A stretch of DNA of 64,000 nucleotides, taken from Woronichinia naegeliana WA131. Lineage in GTDB: Bacteria > Cyanobacteriota > Cyanobacteriia > Cyanobacteriales > Microcystaceae. The notes below the pieces were generated by a model. The model was given only the letters and a program-made list of their open reading frames with translations. It was not told the origin of the DNA and searched no databases. The translations under genes and the position numbers were made by a program. The stretch lies in the NCBI GenBank assembly GCA_025370055.1, contig CP073041.1:3100001-3164000 (forward strand), given 5' to 3'. Numbering within the stretch: position 1 is the stretch's first letter; every line of letters begins with the position of its first letter. Positions 27,641 to 37,875 of the stretch are shown here, one piece after another.

Positions 27641-29614
27641 CTAGAAATCCTGGGGGGAAACAACTCGAAAACCGTGGTAACCGCCGTGATTAACGCTGTT
27701 GTTGCGATACGCAGAACGACAATACCGAGGATTACCGTACCAAGAACCGCCGCGTATAACTCTAGTACTACCTTGAGAATGATTATCATTCCAGCTACTT
27801 CCATCCCTTGGCGCATTTTCATAGTTTTTATGCCAACCATCTTCGCACCATTCCCACACATTTCCGTGCATATCATACAATCCAAAAGCATTAGGAAAAA
27901 ATTTATTTACGGGAGTTGTTTTCCGACGAGATTCTCCTTTCGGTTCGTCTCCGTAAGAATAATTGCCATCATAATTGACATAATCAGTCGTAATTGTTTC
28001 CCCCAAAGAAAAGGGCGTTTCCGTTCCTGCTCGACAGGCATATTCCCATTGGGCTTCGCTGGGTAAACTGTAATTTTTTCCTGTTTTTTCAGAGAGCTTT
28101 TGACAAAATTCCCTAACCATTTCCCAACTAACATTTTCCACAGGAAGGTTAAAAGAATCCTCAAAATCTTTGAACTTAGAAGGATTATCTCCCATAATTT
28201 GTTGATATTGAGCTTGGGTAATGGGATATTTTGCCAGAAAAAAAGATTGAAGACTTACTTGGTGACGGGGAAGTTCTCTTGCAAGCAATTTTTGATATCC
28301 TTCTTCTCCTAATTGACGAATTAATTCTTGTTTTTCAAGTTCGGTTTGTCCCATCCAGAATTGACCTGCGGGAATTTTGATCATTTCTAATAAAATATTA
28401 TTGCCCAAATCTTCAGTAAAGAGTTCTATCTGCTTGGTTTGACTTTGGATAATCGCTTTTCCATTTTTAATTCCTGTAATTGTGATGGTCTGAATTTCAA
28501 CTTTTTTCAGAGATTTATTAGCAAATAGAGCTTCTATTTCTTGCTGGATTGGTTCAATATCCTCATCACGCAGAGCTAAAATTCGCTGTAAATCTCGTAA
28601 ACTGGCTAATTCACTTTCAATCAGAGGATATTGATGTTCACAGGACTCTAGGAAAGCTTCTCGATATTGTTGTAAATTATCCCGATATTCCTGAAAAGGG
28701 CGCAAAATGTCGGCAATAATTTCATGCGCTTCTTCTGGTGTTAGACCAAACTGTTTTCGATAGGCTTCTAGAGTCCGTTTAGCAGCGGGTAAAATTTGAC
28801 CGTTTACAACAGATTTAGTTACTTTTTCACGAAATTTTTGTTTAGGATCAGTTAACTTTGCTTTTGCTAATTTAATATCAAAATTTTTAGTAATATTTCC
28901 CCTAAGCGTGATTATTTGGGGAGTCATACTGGGAGCCGCTTGTTGTACTTGACGCGCCGCATAATCGTGTAATTCGGATACGGATACCCAGCCATCTTCA
29001 TCGAGATCCCCTAAACCCGTTTCAATCCCTTGCACTAAATAACGAGTATAAACCGATAAATCTGCCCCTTTTTGTTCAAAAGCATTCTGAATAGAATTAG
29101 AAGCGGTCAAAACAATGCGTCCCTCGCCTCCTAATTCAGATTGTAAATCAATGGAGCCACCATCTTTAGCAGACAAAGCAGGATCGAAAGCTCCACTAAA
29201 ACAACAGTCGAGAATAATCACTAAACGTTTAAGTTGACGATTGCTAGGACTATTGATCAAATCATGGACAAAATGAGCAGAAACCGCCGTCGAAACAATC
29301 AAACGACCCTGGTTATTTTTGCGGGTAATGCGCGTGGCAAAATGCAGTTTGTTGTAATCATGATCTTTGATGCCATGACCTGAAAAAAATAATAAAACTA
29401 AGTCTTCTTTGGTACGGTTTTCTAATAAGGTTTCAATCGCAAATTGCATTTCCTGACAGTCAGGATTGGCCAAAATTTCCACAGAATCAAAATTACCGAG
29501 TTCGGGATCTTCTAAAACCGTTCCCAGAGCTTCAATATCCTTAACCGCCGCAGGTAAAGGATTTAAACCAGGTGGATATTCACTAACTCCAATTAATAAT
29601 GCTACTTTCGCCAC
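27641..29614 (-). CDS. Caspase-like protease (orthocaspase) fused to a formylglycine-enzyme-like domain
   Basis: The 657-residue protein has three parts. Residues 1-240 are a peptidase C14/caspase-like domain: MAKVALLIGVSEY, the catalytic His in LFFSGHG (H80), and the catalytic Cys in ILDCCFSGAF (C138). Residues about 255-380 are helical (KTLEAYRKQFGLTPEEAHEI style) and may be an adaptor. Residues about 405-657 are an FGE-sulfatase/SUMF1-like fold: LEMIKIPAGQFWMGQ, PVENVSWEMVREFCQKLS, LPSEAQWEYACRAGTETPFS, GNVWEWCEDGWHKNY and RVIRGGSWYGNPRYCRSAYRN. Cyanobacterial orthocaspases cut after Arg or Lys and are linked to programmed cell death and defence. It lies 13 bp after an EACC1-like gene on the same strand, so the two are probably co-transcribed. 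Confidence 0.9.
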   Translation of the reverse strand: MAKVALLIGVSEYPPGLNPLPAAVKDIEALGTVLEDPELGNFDSVEILANPDCQEMQFAIETLLENRTKEDLVLLFFSGHGIKDHDYNKLHFATRITRKNNQGRLIVSTAVSAHFVHDLINSPSNRQLKRLVIILDCCFSGAFDPALSAKDGGSIDLQSELGGEGRIVLTASNSIQNAFEQKGADLSVYTRYLVQGIETGLGDLDEDGWVSVSELHDYAARQVQQAAPSMTPQIITLRGNITKNFDIKLAKAKLTDPKQKFREKVTKSVVNGQILPAAKRTLEAYRKQFGLTPEEAHEIIADILRPFQEYRDNLQQYREAFLESCEHQYPLIESELASLRDLQRILALRDEDIEPIQQEIEALFANKSLKKVEIQTITITGIKNGKAIIQSQTKQIELFTEDLGNNILLEMIKIPAGQFWMGQTELEKQELIRQLGEEGYQKLLARELPRHQVSLQSFFLAKYPITQAQYQQIMGDNPSKFKDFEDSFNLPVENVSWEMVREFCQKLSEKTGKNYSLPSEAQWEYACRAGTETPFSLGETITTDYVNYDGNYSYGDEPKGESRRKTTPVNKFFPNAFGLYDMHGNVWEWCEDGWHKNYENAPRDGSSWNDNHSQGSTRVIRGGSWYGNPRYCRSAYRNNSVNHGGYHGFRVVSPQDF

Positions 29615-29627
29615 TTCAATTAGCCTA

Positions 29628-30014
29628 TCAATTCATCATATTCATTATTTTTTCATAAGCTTCAAGAGCAACAGGCAATTCTTCTGAACTACCGACCTTG
29701 ATTTTGAATTTTTTGCCCTTAACTTCCCCTGAGATTTCTATCGTCGATCTACCCTTAAAGCAATTGCCTAAAAATCGGATTAATTTCAATCCATTGGAAA
29801 TGCTAACCTCTGCTTTTAACAGTCCTACCAGAGAACTAACGATAGCTTTACTGCCCTCCGGCGGATTTGGATCAGCCACCCGCTCCACTTTTTCCACCTC
29901 TTCTAGTTGGTTCAATTCAATCCACAACTGCTGAGTCTCTTCATCCAGTTCCTCGGCATCGAGTTCGGGGTCTATCAAACTAATGGTTAATTTAACAGTC
30001 GCGTCAGTCGTCAT
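29628..30014 (-). CDS. EACC1-like small protein (effector-associated constant component)
   Basis: From the ATG at 30012-30014 the product is 128 residues: an acidic N-terminal strand-helix unit (KLTISLIDPELDAEELDEETQQLWIEL), a short hydrophobic middle (SKAIVSSLVGLLKAEV), a helix LIRFLGNCFKG and two final strands (STIEISGEVKGKKFKIKV) followed by the helix SSEELPVALEAYEKIM. This order fits the EACC1 family, small proteins encoded beside caspase-, trypsin- and NTPase-type effectors in bacterial conflict systems. The assignment is by pattern and context, not by a profile search. It is immediately upstream of the caspase-FGE gene. Confidence 0.65.
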   Translation of the reverse strand: MTTDATVKLTISLIDPELDAEELDEETQQLWIELNQLEEVEKVERVADPNPPEGSKAIVSSLVGLLKAEVSISNGLKLIRFLGNCFKGRSTIEISGEVKGKKFKIKVGSSEELPVALEAYEKIMNMMN

Positions 30015-30136
30015 CGCCAAAATAGCCTCAATAGTTCACCTCAAATTTTACCCCAAGGCGTAGGAGTGCGACGTTTTTGGCTAAACTAATCAAGGGTCAA
30101 TCCAGACTGATATTTTTTTACAGGTTCAGCACCCCT

Positions 30137-31582
30137 ATGTCCTCTATCCGTGCCCTTCATCAACAACTGATTAGCCAAGAACGTTCTGCTGTTGAAATTG
30201 CGACTGCAACCTTGCAACGGATTGAGGCCCTTGAACCCCAACTGAAAAGTTTTCTGTGTGTAACGGCGGAACAGGCTCTGGCCAAAGCCAAACAAGTGGA
30301 TGCCAAAATTGCGGCGGGGAAAGCGATCGCCCTACTAGAGGGAATTCCAGTGGCGGTAAAGGATAATATGTCAACGCGGGGCATTCCCACCACCTGTGGT
30401 TCCCGTATCTTAGAAGGTTTTGTTCCGCCCTATGAATCCACTGTGACCCAAAAGCTTCAGGATTTGGGAGCCGTGATCGTTGGCAAAACTAATCTGGATG
30501 AATTTGCGATGGGCAGTTCTACCGAAAATTCAGGCTATCAGGTGACGGCTAATCCCTGGGATTTGGAACGAGTTCCAGGCGGTTCCTCTGGAGGCTCTGC
30601 AGCAGCAGTGGCGGCGGAAGAATGTGTGGTTGCTCTAGGGTCAGATACCGGCGGCTCGATTCGTCAACCGGCTTCTCTCTGCGGTGTGGTGGGTTTAAAA
30701 CCGACCTATGGTTTAGTGTCCCGTTTTGGTCTGGTGGCCTATGCCTCTTCTCTGGATCAAATTGGCCCCTTTGGTCGCACAGTAGAGGATGCAGCTATTT
30801 TGCTCCAGGCGATCGCCGGTTATGATGCCAAGGATTCAACCAGTTTAAATGTGCCGATTCCTGATTATTGCCAATCCCTTAAAACCGATTTAAAGGGGGT
30901 CAAAGTTGGGGTGATTACGGAAACCTTTGGGGAAGGTCTAGAGGGGGAAGTGGCTGAAACAGTACAAACGGCGATCGCGACTTTAAAATCTCTAGGGGCC
31001 ACAGTACAAGAAATTTCCTGTCCTCGTTTTCGCTACGGTTTGCCGGTTTACTACATCATCGCCCCCTCGGAAGCTTCAGCCAATTTAGCCCGTTACGATG
31101 CGGTGAAATATGGTATTCGAGAAAAAGCTAATAATTTACTGGAAATGTACACCCAAACCAGGGCCAACGGCTTTGGTACGGAGGTTAAGCGTCGCATTAT
31201 GTTAGGAACTTATGCCCTATCAGCCGGTTATTACGATGCCTATTATCTGAAGGCTCAAAAGGTCAGAACCTTGATTAAGGAAGATTTTGATCACGCTTTT
31301 GCCCAGGTGGATGTTTTAGTTTGTCCCACTTCTCCTACTACTGCCTTTAAAGCCGGTGAAAAAACAGCCGATCCTCTCAGTATGTATCTCTCGGATTTAA
31401 TGACTATTCCTGTCAATTTAGCGGGTCTGCCTTCGATTAGTATTCCCTGTGGTTTTGATAGCCAGAATTTACCGATTGGAATGCAATTGATTGGCAATGT
31501 TTTACGAGAAGATATTTTATTTCATGTCAGTTATGCCTATGAACAGGCCACAAGCTGGCACCTTCAAAAACCGACTTTGTAG
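30137..31582 (+). CDS. gatA: Glutamyl-tRNA(Gln) amidotransferase subunit A
   Basis: GatA is the amidase of the GatCAB complex, which converts Glu-tRNA(Gln) to Gln-tRNA(Gln); cyanobacteria lack GlnRS and need it. The 481-residue product from the ATG at 30137 ([18 protein letters not shown]) has the amidase signature [36 protein letters not shown] with the Ser-cisSer-Lys triad (Lys in VAVKDNMST, both Ser in the signature), and [25 protein letters not shown]. Length is normal. An in-frame upstream start at 30077 is less likely because the added residues do not fit the family. It is divergent from the EACC1-caspase pair. Confidence 0.96.
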   Translation: MSSIRALHQQLISQERSAVEIATATLQRIEALEPQLKSFLCVTAEQALAKAKQVDAKIAAGKAIALLEGIPVAVKDNMSTRGIPTTCGSRILEGFVPPYESTVTQKLQDLGAVIVGKTNLDEFAMGSSTENSGYQVTANPWDLERVPGGSSGGSAAAVAAEECVVALGSDTGGSIRQPASLCGVVGLKPTYGLVSRFGLVAYASSLDQIGPFGRTVEDAAILLQAIAGYDAKDSTSLNVPIPDYCQSLKTDLKGVKVGVITETFGEGLEGEVAETVQTAIATLKSLGATVQEISCPRFRYGLPVYYIIAPSEASANLARYDAVKYGIREKANNLLEMYTQTRANGFGTEVKRRIMLGTYALSAGYYDAYYLKAQKVRTLIKEDFDHAFAQVDVLVCPTSPTTAFKAGEKTADPLSMYLSDLMTIPVNLAGLPSISIPCGFDSQNLPIGMQLIGNVLREDILFHVSYAYEQATSWHLQKPTL

Positions 31583-31850
31583 CAGTCACAATGATACTTT
31601 TGAGGGATATTAACAGAGGATGTTAACCAAAGGTTTAAATTGCTTGTCTTTAAGAAATTAGTTGATCCCCCTCAATCCCCCTTAAAAAGCTACTGCTTAC
31701 ACACATCTACCTGCCAACCTCGTTTTGCCCCCCCAGCCCCCCAAGATTGGCTACTGTGTACACACAAATTATAGAATCCCCCCTAGCCCCCCCCTTGAAA
31801 AGCTGCCGTGTACACACAAGTTTTGGGTTTTATGTTTAACCTTATCTAGG
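31583..31850. repeat. Spaced direct repeats downstream of gatA
   Basis: Three copies of a motif like gctactgtgtacacacaa start at 31689, 31750 and 31802, each preceded by a C-rich tract (ccccccagccccc style). No gene is visible. The pattern looks like a lineage-specific intergenic repeat of unknown role. Confidence 0.6.
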
Positions 31851-31969
31851 ACTTACCGAAAAAGGCTAAAACCCTTATAGAGAAAAGAGTATAGCCATAA
31901 AAACAACGTCAAAGATGCAGGAAAATAAGCTAGAATGAGTCGGAAACCTTGCATCCCTCCCCTCAACAG

Positions 31970-33457
31970 TATGTATCGCGAAGAACAGTACACAGAAAAA
32001 ACACTGGAAAACTTCAAAAACCTGTTTGAGGGGAAATTGGACGAAGAAAATCGTTGGATAAAAATGTCAAAAATGATTCCATGGGAGGAATTTGAAGGAG
32101 AATATGCTAAAAATTTCAAAGAAGAAAAAGGAGCACCAGCGAAGTCATTTAGAATAGCATTAGGGGCATTAATCATTAAAGAAAGGTTAGGAATAAGTGA
32201 TAGAGAAACAGTAGAGCAAATAAAAGAAAATCCGTATTTACAATACTTTATCGGAATAGAGAGCTACAGTAGCGAGAAGCCGTTTGAAGCATCAACGATG
32301 GTTAATTTTCGTAAAAGAATAGGGATGGAATTAACAAATAAAATCAATAAAGAAATGGTAAAGAAGGTTGAGGGAGTAGAAAAAAAAAAGAAGAAAATGA
32401 AGGTAAGTTATTGTTAGATGCGACTTGTACACCAGCCGATATAAAATATCCAACGGATATAGGGATATTGAATGAAGCCAGAGAAAAAACAGAAAAAATA
32501 ATAGATAAGTTGTAAAAGAAATAAAAGAAAAAAAGAAAGAAAAGCCGATAACCTATAGAGAAAAAGGGAGAAAAGACTACCTAACGGTAGCGAAAAAACG
32601 TCGTCCGTCAAAAAAAGAAAAAAGAAAAGGGATTAAAAAACAGCTACAATATATTAAAAGAAACTTATTGTATGTAAAAAAAATGTTAGATGAGGGAGCA
32701 AAATTGGAAAAACTAACAAAAAAGGAGAAGGAAATGATTATAACCATAGAAAAAGTGTATGAACAACAACTAGAAATGTATGAGAATAAGACGAATACAG
32801 TAGAAAATAGGGCGTTGCTTAATCAGGGTATGAAATAGAATTTTGCATACATCTAGAAACCAGTGTGAGTCAATGTTTTAAAAATTGCATCTTTAGAGAT
32901 TCATACCTCAAGTCAGCAACGCCGAAAATAGAATTGTGAGTGTAACGCAACCTCATATCCGTCTAATAGTGCGTGGAAAAGCGGGAAAAGCAGTAGAGTT
33001 TGGAGCTAAAATATCGGCAAGTAATGTGAATGGCTTTGTTTTCTTAGACAAATTAAGTTGGGATAATTACAACGAATCGGGAGATTTACAAGCGCGAATA
33101 GAAGAATATAAAAGGGAAACAGGATGTTATCCGGAATCGGTTCATGTGGATAAAATCTATCGAACAAAAGCGAATCGAGCTTATTGTAAAGAAAGGGGTA
33201 TAAGAATGAGTGGTTCCCCATTGGGAAGACCGCCGAAAGAGGTGAGCAAAGAAAAAAAGCAAGAGGCACGCTCAGAGGAAAGAGTGCGTAATGCCATTGA
33301 GGGTAAATTCGGACAGGGAAAGCGAAGATTTAGTCTTGGTCGAGTGATGGCTAAACTTCCTGAGACCTCGGAAACTGTGATTGCAATGAACTTTTTGGTA
33401 ATGAATCTTTCTAGGCTACTTCAGAAGACAAAGAAGGAAGCAAAAAGTAAAAAGTAA
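31970..33457 (+). pseudogene. IS5/IS1182-like transposase, copy C, multiply broken
   Basis: From an ATG at 31970 (MYREEQYTEKTLENFKNLF) the frame matches the intact 452-aa transposase but shifts near 32400 (KKKKKMKVSYC), has a stop near 32513 and is split by a 113-bp MITE at 32811-32923. The last part (32936-33457) matches the intact copy almost perfectly, whereas the first half is clearly diverged. This mosaic suggests recombination between two related elements. Confidence 0.85.
32811..32923. repeat. 113-bp MITE with 8-bp target duplication, copy 2
   Basis: Same sequence as 21127-21239, here flanked by gaaaatag on both sides (32803-32810, 32924-32931) inside the broken IS5-like transposase. 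Confidence 0.95.
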
Positions 33458-33548
33458 AAAGTAAAAAGTTGTAGAGTCGTTTTTCTTCTGAAAAATGGTG
33501 TTAATTTTCTTCTCTTTTGTGAGGAGTGACTTTTGCTGACCTTTTTAG

Positions 33549-33834
33549 AACTAAACCACTATGCACTGAAAGTGCATAGGTTTGATGGGGACTGAAAGTC
33601 CCATATTTTAGCTTCGTTATTATACTTTGCATGGTCATAACTTACATTGTTCGTAACTATAATAATGGGGAGTACGATAAAGGCTTAAATTATAGCCGTG
33701 TGAAGTATAACTTACTGAACAACTTCAGCTTCATTTTATCTAAAATTCTAATTCGAGCCATATCTAACCTCAGAAATGTGTAGCAGCTAAAGCCTTGCAC
33801 TGAAAGTGCATAGTTTTGGACTAGCGTGTTTAGG
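33549..33834. repeat. Hairpin-ended non-autonomous element (IS200/IS605-like palindrome element)
   Basis: About 285 bp inserted in the IS5-like remnant. A hairpin tgcactgaaagtgca occurs near each end (33562-33576 and 33796-33810), and a second hairpin gggactgaaagtccc at 33588-33602 shares the loop ctgaaag. No terminal inverted repeat and no target duplication are evident, as expected of single-strand IS200/IS605 transposition. No coding frame. Confidence 0.5.
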
Positions 33835-33843
33835 ATAATAAAG

Positions 33844-34107
33844 CAGCAATTCCAAATTCAGAATGTAGTCCAAGATACAAAAGTCTTGAAGTGCTTACGG
33901 TCAAGGGGTTTTGTTTCAATATGTGGAATCAGCGTAATGCTCTATTTAGTGATTGATCAAGTTTGTTTGCAGGTTGCTGACTCTCCAAGAGGCTAAGATT
34001 CGAGGAGGAAGTACAAAAAACGTCAGAAATCAGCGAAATCTCTCTTGACCCCATAAAAGCGAGATAACGTCTGTATCTTATGTTACCGTTTGAATTTGGA
34101 ATTGCTG
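33844..34107. repeat. 264-bp MITE with 9-bp target duplication
   Basis: Ends cagcaattccaaattca and, reversed, the same 17 bases; flanked by ataataaag at 33835-33843 and 34108-34116. Related ends occur at 34322 and at 39122-39327. Confidence 0.9.
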
Positions 34108-34296
34108 ATAATAAAGGGACAATAGATTAAACAAAATCTGTATTTTGACTTCTTTCTATAAGGATAAGTTATCTGTGCTTTTTCAGTCCATACCAGAACC
34201 AGCAAAAATAAATTCAGAACGATTTTGCGTCGTTTCAGCGATTCACCAAATTGTCAAGAATTGTAAAGTCCTCTTGGTGTAAGGTTTTCAGAGCTA

Positions 34297-35007
34297 TCAA
34301 GTTTTGAATTTGGAATTGCTGGCCCCAATATGATTTTCCACATTTTTGGAAAAAGAGAGGCTTTTTCGCACCAGTCGAGAGATTCTTTGTCGAAAGGTAT
34401 TATTTAATCTTTCAACATGATTAGTTTGTCCCGTCTCTTTACCGACTGCTCGATGACGTTTACTGGGAATAACTTTCTCAGAAGATACCCAAAAATCCGT
34501 GTAAGCAACGGCACATTGTCGGTAAACAGCAGGCAAACTTGCCCAAAGTTTTTTGGCTGATGCACGGCTTCTGTCCCCAATATAACAACCAACAATGTCT
34601 CTTGTTGTTCTGTCTATAGCTAACCAGACATAAAACTTATTTTCTTTGGAGAAAACAAATGACCAAAGCTCATCACATTCGATAGTCAATTTTCCTCGCG
34701 CTTTTTCTGAAACGCTTATCTGACGAGGTACCGCAGCAAATTTATCATTAACATAATTCTGTAACCATGACCAACTTACTCCTGTGACTCTTTCAATTCC
34801 CCGTAGAGAAATTCGCTCTAGTAGGAGCCTATCAATTAATTGTTTTGTCTGTTCTGAAACTCTCTTCTGACTAGAGTTAATAGCAAACTGGCGACCACAG
34901 TCTTTACATAGATTTTTGGGCTTACCATTATGGGCGGAACCATTCTTAATAGTGTGATAAGAGCCACAACTTGGGCAAGGCTGTTTAAAATTAGTCTTGA
35001 GGGACAA
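34297..35007 (-). pseudogene. IS1-family transposase (fused InsAB type), C terminus replaced
   Basis: The 236-residue frame has the zinc ribbon CPSCGSYHTIKNGS...NLCKDCGRQF, an HTH (SLRGIERVTGVSWSWLQNYV) and the catalytic part IECDELWSFVFSKENKFYVWLAIDR, AYTDFWV and the segment HVERLNNTFRQRISRLVRKSLSFSKN. It ends ENHIGA-SNSKFKT: the last seven residues come from a MITE end (gaatttggaattgctg, to 34322), where family members normally continue to a short aromatic-rich tail. The only start is TTG at 35007; the N terminus may be incomplete. Probably inactive. Confidence 0.75.
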
Positions 35008-35149
35008 TATTTCTCTGCCAATTGCTGTTCTACTGTCAATTGATTTAAGACAAAAAATAATAGCGCAAAAATGTTAGTCATAAAAACGTTGATTTAGGGG
35101 ATAGATTTGAGAAAAATTTATATTAGTTGATATTCTACATCATCCCTGC

Positions 35150-36085
35150 CATATAAGCTATTTAGACCACCACTACTATCGAATCACTACCGGCAATTTA
35201 TCTCATGACAGTATCAATCGGTTCTTGTGGCGAGAGGACTATACACCCAAGGATTTATTTGATGAAGTGGCTCCGCAAATTGAACTAGAAGGCGGAACAC
35301 TCAGTGTAGATGACACGGTAATTGACAGGCCTTAGAGTGACCAAGCCAAGGCTGAGTTAATCGATTACTTTTACTCAGGTAAACACAAAAAGGTAGTCAA
35401 GGGTATAAACGTGGTTACCCTATATTAGACCGACGGGCAGGGATTGTCAGTTCCTGTCAATTATCGAATAGTTAATAAACAGGAGGGAAAGACAAAACAT
35501 GAATATTTCTTAGAGATGTTGGCAGAAGTAAAAGCTTGGGGACTGAAGGCAGAGACAGCCACAGGAGATAGTTGGTATGCTTCGAAAAACAACCTGAATA
35601 CCATTAAAGACAAGGGCTTTCAGGGATTGTTCGCTATGGAAGCAAATCGTTTAGTCTCGGTTGAACTAGAAACTAAATATGTTCAAGTTCAAACTTTAGA
35701 TATTCCTCAAGATGGCTTAATTGTTTATCTCAAACAAGTGGGACGAGTCAAGGTATTTAGAACGGTTCTCAAAAACGAAATTCGTTACTACGTGATGTTC
35801 GTCCCCAATTTAGATAAACTGGACTCAATCACCTGGAGAGAATTCCAGAAAATTCATGACCAACATTGGGGAATTGAGGAGTATCATCGCGCCTTAAAAC
35901 AAGTGTGTAATATTGAGAGGTTTCAAGTGAGAGAAAGTCGGGCGATAAGGACTCATATCTTTTGTGCCATTCGCTGCTTTGTTCAGTTAGAATGCCTCCG
36001 ATTTAAAGGGCAAATTATCAATTGGTATTCCTTGCAGAGAAATTTATTTACTGAGGTCATCCGCTCTTTTATTGTTAATAATTTA
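35150..36085 (+). pseudogene. IS701-like transposase with two stop codons, 3' end cut by an IS
   Basis: The frame reads YRITTGNLSHDSINRFLWREDYTPKDLFDEVAPQIEL, VDDTVIDRP then TAG (about 35332), continues SDQAKAELIDYFYSGKHKKV, a second TAG after NVVTLY (about 35427), then 220 open residues (35444-36106) with the TGDSWYASKNN Asp and the IEEYHRALKQVCNIERFQVR Glu region. At 36085 an IS5-like element interrupts it; the original 3' end resumes at 37781. Confidence 0.82.
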
Positions 36086-37773
36086 GGGCTTGCTGAAAAA
36101 AGCTGAAACCTTTACGGAGAAAAATAGTAGGCGAATTAAGAACCGCTAGAATGCACGAAAATAGGGTATAATGCCTCAAAACCATTGCATTAAGAAGAGA
36201 GAAAGCAGATGTACCGAAAGCAACAGTACTCAATTGAAACACCAGAAAACTTGAAAAATCTGTTCGGCGGGCAGTTAGACGAAGAAAATCGTTGGATAGA
36301 AATGTCAAAAATGATTCCCTGGGAAGAATATGAGGAAGAATATGCAAAAAACTTCACAGAAAAAAAAGGAGCCCCAGCCAAATCATTTAGAATGGCATTA
36401 GGAGCATTAATTATCAAAGAAATTTCAGGAAAAAGTGACAGAGAAACAGTAGAACAAATAAAAGAGAACCCTTATTTACAGTACTTTATAGGAATGGAAA
36501 GCTATAGTAGCAAAGAAGCATTTAATGCGTCAATGATGGTTCATTTTCGTAAAAAAATAGGAATGGAATTAATAAATAAAATTAATAAAGAAATAGAAAA
36601 AAAAGCGACGGGTGTAGCGTCAGAAAAAAAAGAAAATGAAGGAAAGTTATTGTTAGATGCGACTTGTACACCAGCAGATATAAAATATCCAACGGATATA
36701 GGAATATTGAATGATGCCAGAGAAAAAACAGAAAAAATAATAGATAAGCTGTATGAAGAAATAAAAGAGAAAAGGAAAGAAAAGCCGAGGACTTATAGGG
36801 AAGTGGCAAGAAAAGAGTACTTAGCCATAGCAAAAAAACGTCGTGTGTCAAAAAAAGAAAGAAGAAAAGGAACAAAAAAACAACTAGGATATATAAAAAG
36901 AAACTTGTCTCATATAGAAAAAATGATAGAAGAGGGAGCAAAGTTAGAAAAACTAACGAAAAAAGAGCAAGAAGAGCTTGTAACGATAGGAAAAGTGTAT
37001 GAGCAACAGTTAGAAATGTATGAAAAAAAGACAAATAAAGTAGAAAACAGAATTGTGAGTGTAAGCCAACCTCACGTGCGTCCAATAGTGCGTGGAAAAG
37101 CGGGAAAAGCAGTAGAGTTTGGAGCTAAAATATCGGCAAGTAATGTGAATGGCTTTGTCTTCTTAGACAAATTAAGTTGGGATAATTACAACGAATCGGG
37201 AGATTTACAAGCGCGAATAGAAGAATATAAAAGGGAAACAGGATGTTATCCGGAATCGGTTCATGTGGATAAAATCTATCGAACAAAAGCGAATCGAGCT
37301 TATTGTAAAGAAAGGGATATAAGAATGAGTGGTCCCCGATTGGGAAGACCGCCGAAAGAGGTGAGCAAAGAAAAAAAGAAAGAGGCACGCTCAGATGAAA
37401 GAGTGCGTAATGCCATTGAGGGTAAATTCGGACAGGGAAAGAGGAAATTTAGTCTTGGTCGAGTGATGGCCAAACTACCTGAGACCTCGGAAACGGTAAT
37501 TGCGATGAACTTTTTGGTAATGAATCTTTCTACTCTACTTCAGAAGACAAAAAGTAAAAAGTTGTAGAGTCGTTTTTCTTGTGAAAAATGGTGTTAATTT
37601 TCCTCTCTTTTGTGAGGAGTGATTTGTGTTGACCTTTTTAGACAGAAAGGAACAATAGATTAAACAAAATCTGTATTTTGATTTGTTTCCATAAGGATAA
37701 GTTATCTATGCTTTTTCAGTCCATACTTCCCTAACCCACATTTCTTTCGTTTTTTGACTTTTTCAGCAAGCCC
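36086..37773 (+). mobile_element. IS5/IS1182-like insertion sequence, copy A (1688 bp, intact)
   Basis: Terminal inverted repeats gggcttgctgaaaaa, flanked by taattta on both sides (36079-36085, 37774-37780). It lies in the IS701-like pseudogene. Confidence 0.92.
36209..37567 (+). CDS. IS5/IS1182-like transposase, intact
   Basis: The 452-residue protein has an N-terminal DUF772-like region (FRMALGALIIKEISGKSDRETVEQIKENPYLQYFIG), the first catalytic Asp in LLLDATCTPADIKYPTD, a long Lys/Glu-rich coiled-coil insert (about 165-260), the second Asp in SVHVDKIYRTKANRAYC, and the C-terminal NAIEGKFGQGKRKFSLGRVMAKL with the catalytic Glu. No interruptions. It is the only intact copy of three, and probably also mobilises the 210-bp MITEs, which share its ends. 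Confidence 0.93.
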   Translation: MYRKQQYSIETPENLKNLFGGQLDEENRWIEMSKMIPWEEYEEEYAKNFTEKKGAPAKSFRMALGALIIKEISGKSDRETVEQIKENPYLQYFIGMESYSSKEAFNASMMVHFRKKIGMELINKINKEIEKKATGVASEKKENEGKLLLDATCTPADIKYPTDIGILNDAREKTEKIIDKLYEEIKEKRKEKPRTYREVARKEYLAIAKKRRVSKKERRKGTKKQLGYIKRNLSHIEKMIEEGAKLEKLTKKEQEELVTIGKVYEQQLEMYEKKTNKVENRIVSVSQPHVRPIVRGKAGKAVEFGAKISASNVNGFVFLDKLSWDNYNESGDLQARIEEYKRETGCYPESVHVDKIYRTKANRAYCKERDIRMSGPRLGRPPKEVSKEKKKEARSDERVRNAIEGKFGQGKRKFSLGRVMAKLPETSETVIAMNFLVMNLSTLLQKTKSKKL

Positions 37774-37875
37774 TAATTTAGAGTCTAACTGCCTTGACCT
37801 CAATAACTGGGAAGGAATAGTCTGAAGCTCAAACACACATTATGGAAATCCTGTCAATGCGTAAGTTCTGATAGC

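Larger units (their letters stand above)
31851..34192 (+). mobile_element. IS5/IS1182-like insertion sequence, copy C, decayed and interrupted
   Basis: The left end is a degraded terminal repeat (ggacttaccgaaaaaggct). The right-hand non-coding part of the intact element (compare 37580-37730) is found in two pieces, up to about 33548 and from about 34112 to 34192, separated by a hairpin-ended element and a 264-bp MITE. The extreme right end is missing. Confidence 0.7.

Noticed and set aside
34836-35081. 81-aa frame at the start of the IS1-type gene
   Set aside because: Mostly the alternative frame of the zinc-ribbon region; only the first residues could be genuine N terminus, which cannot be decided here.
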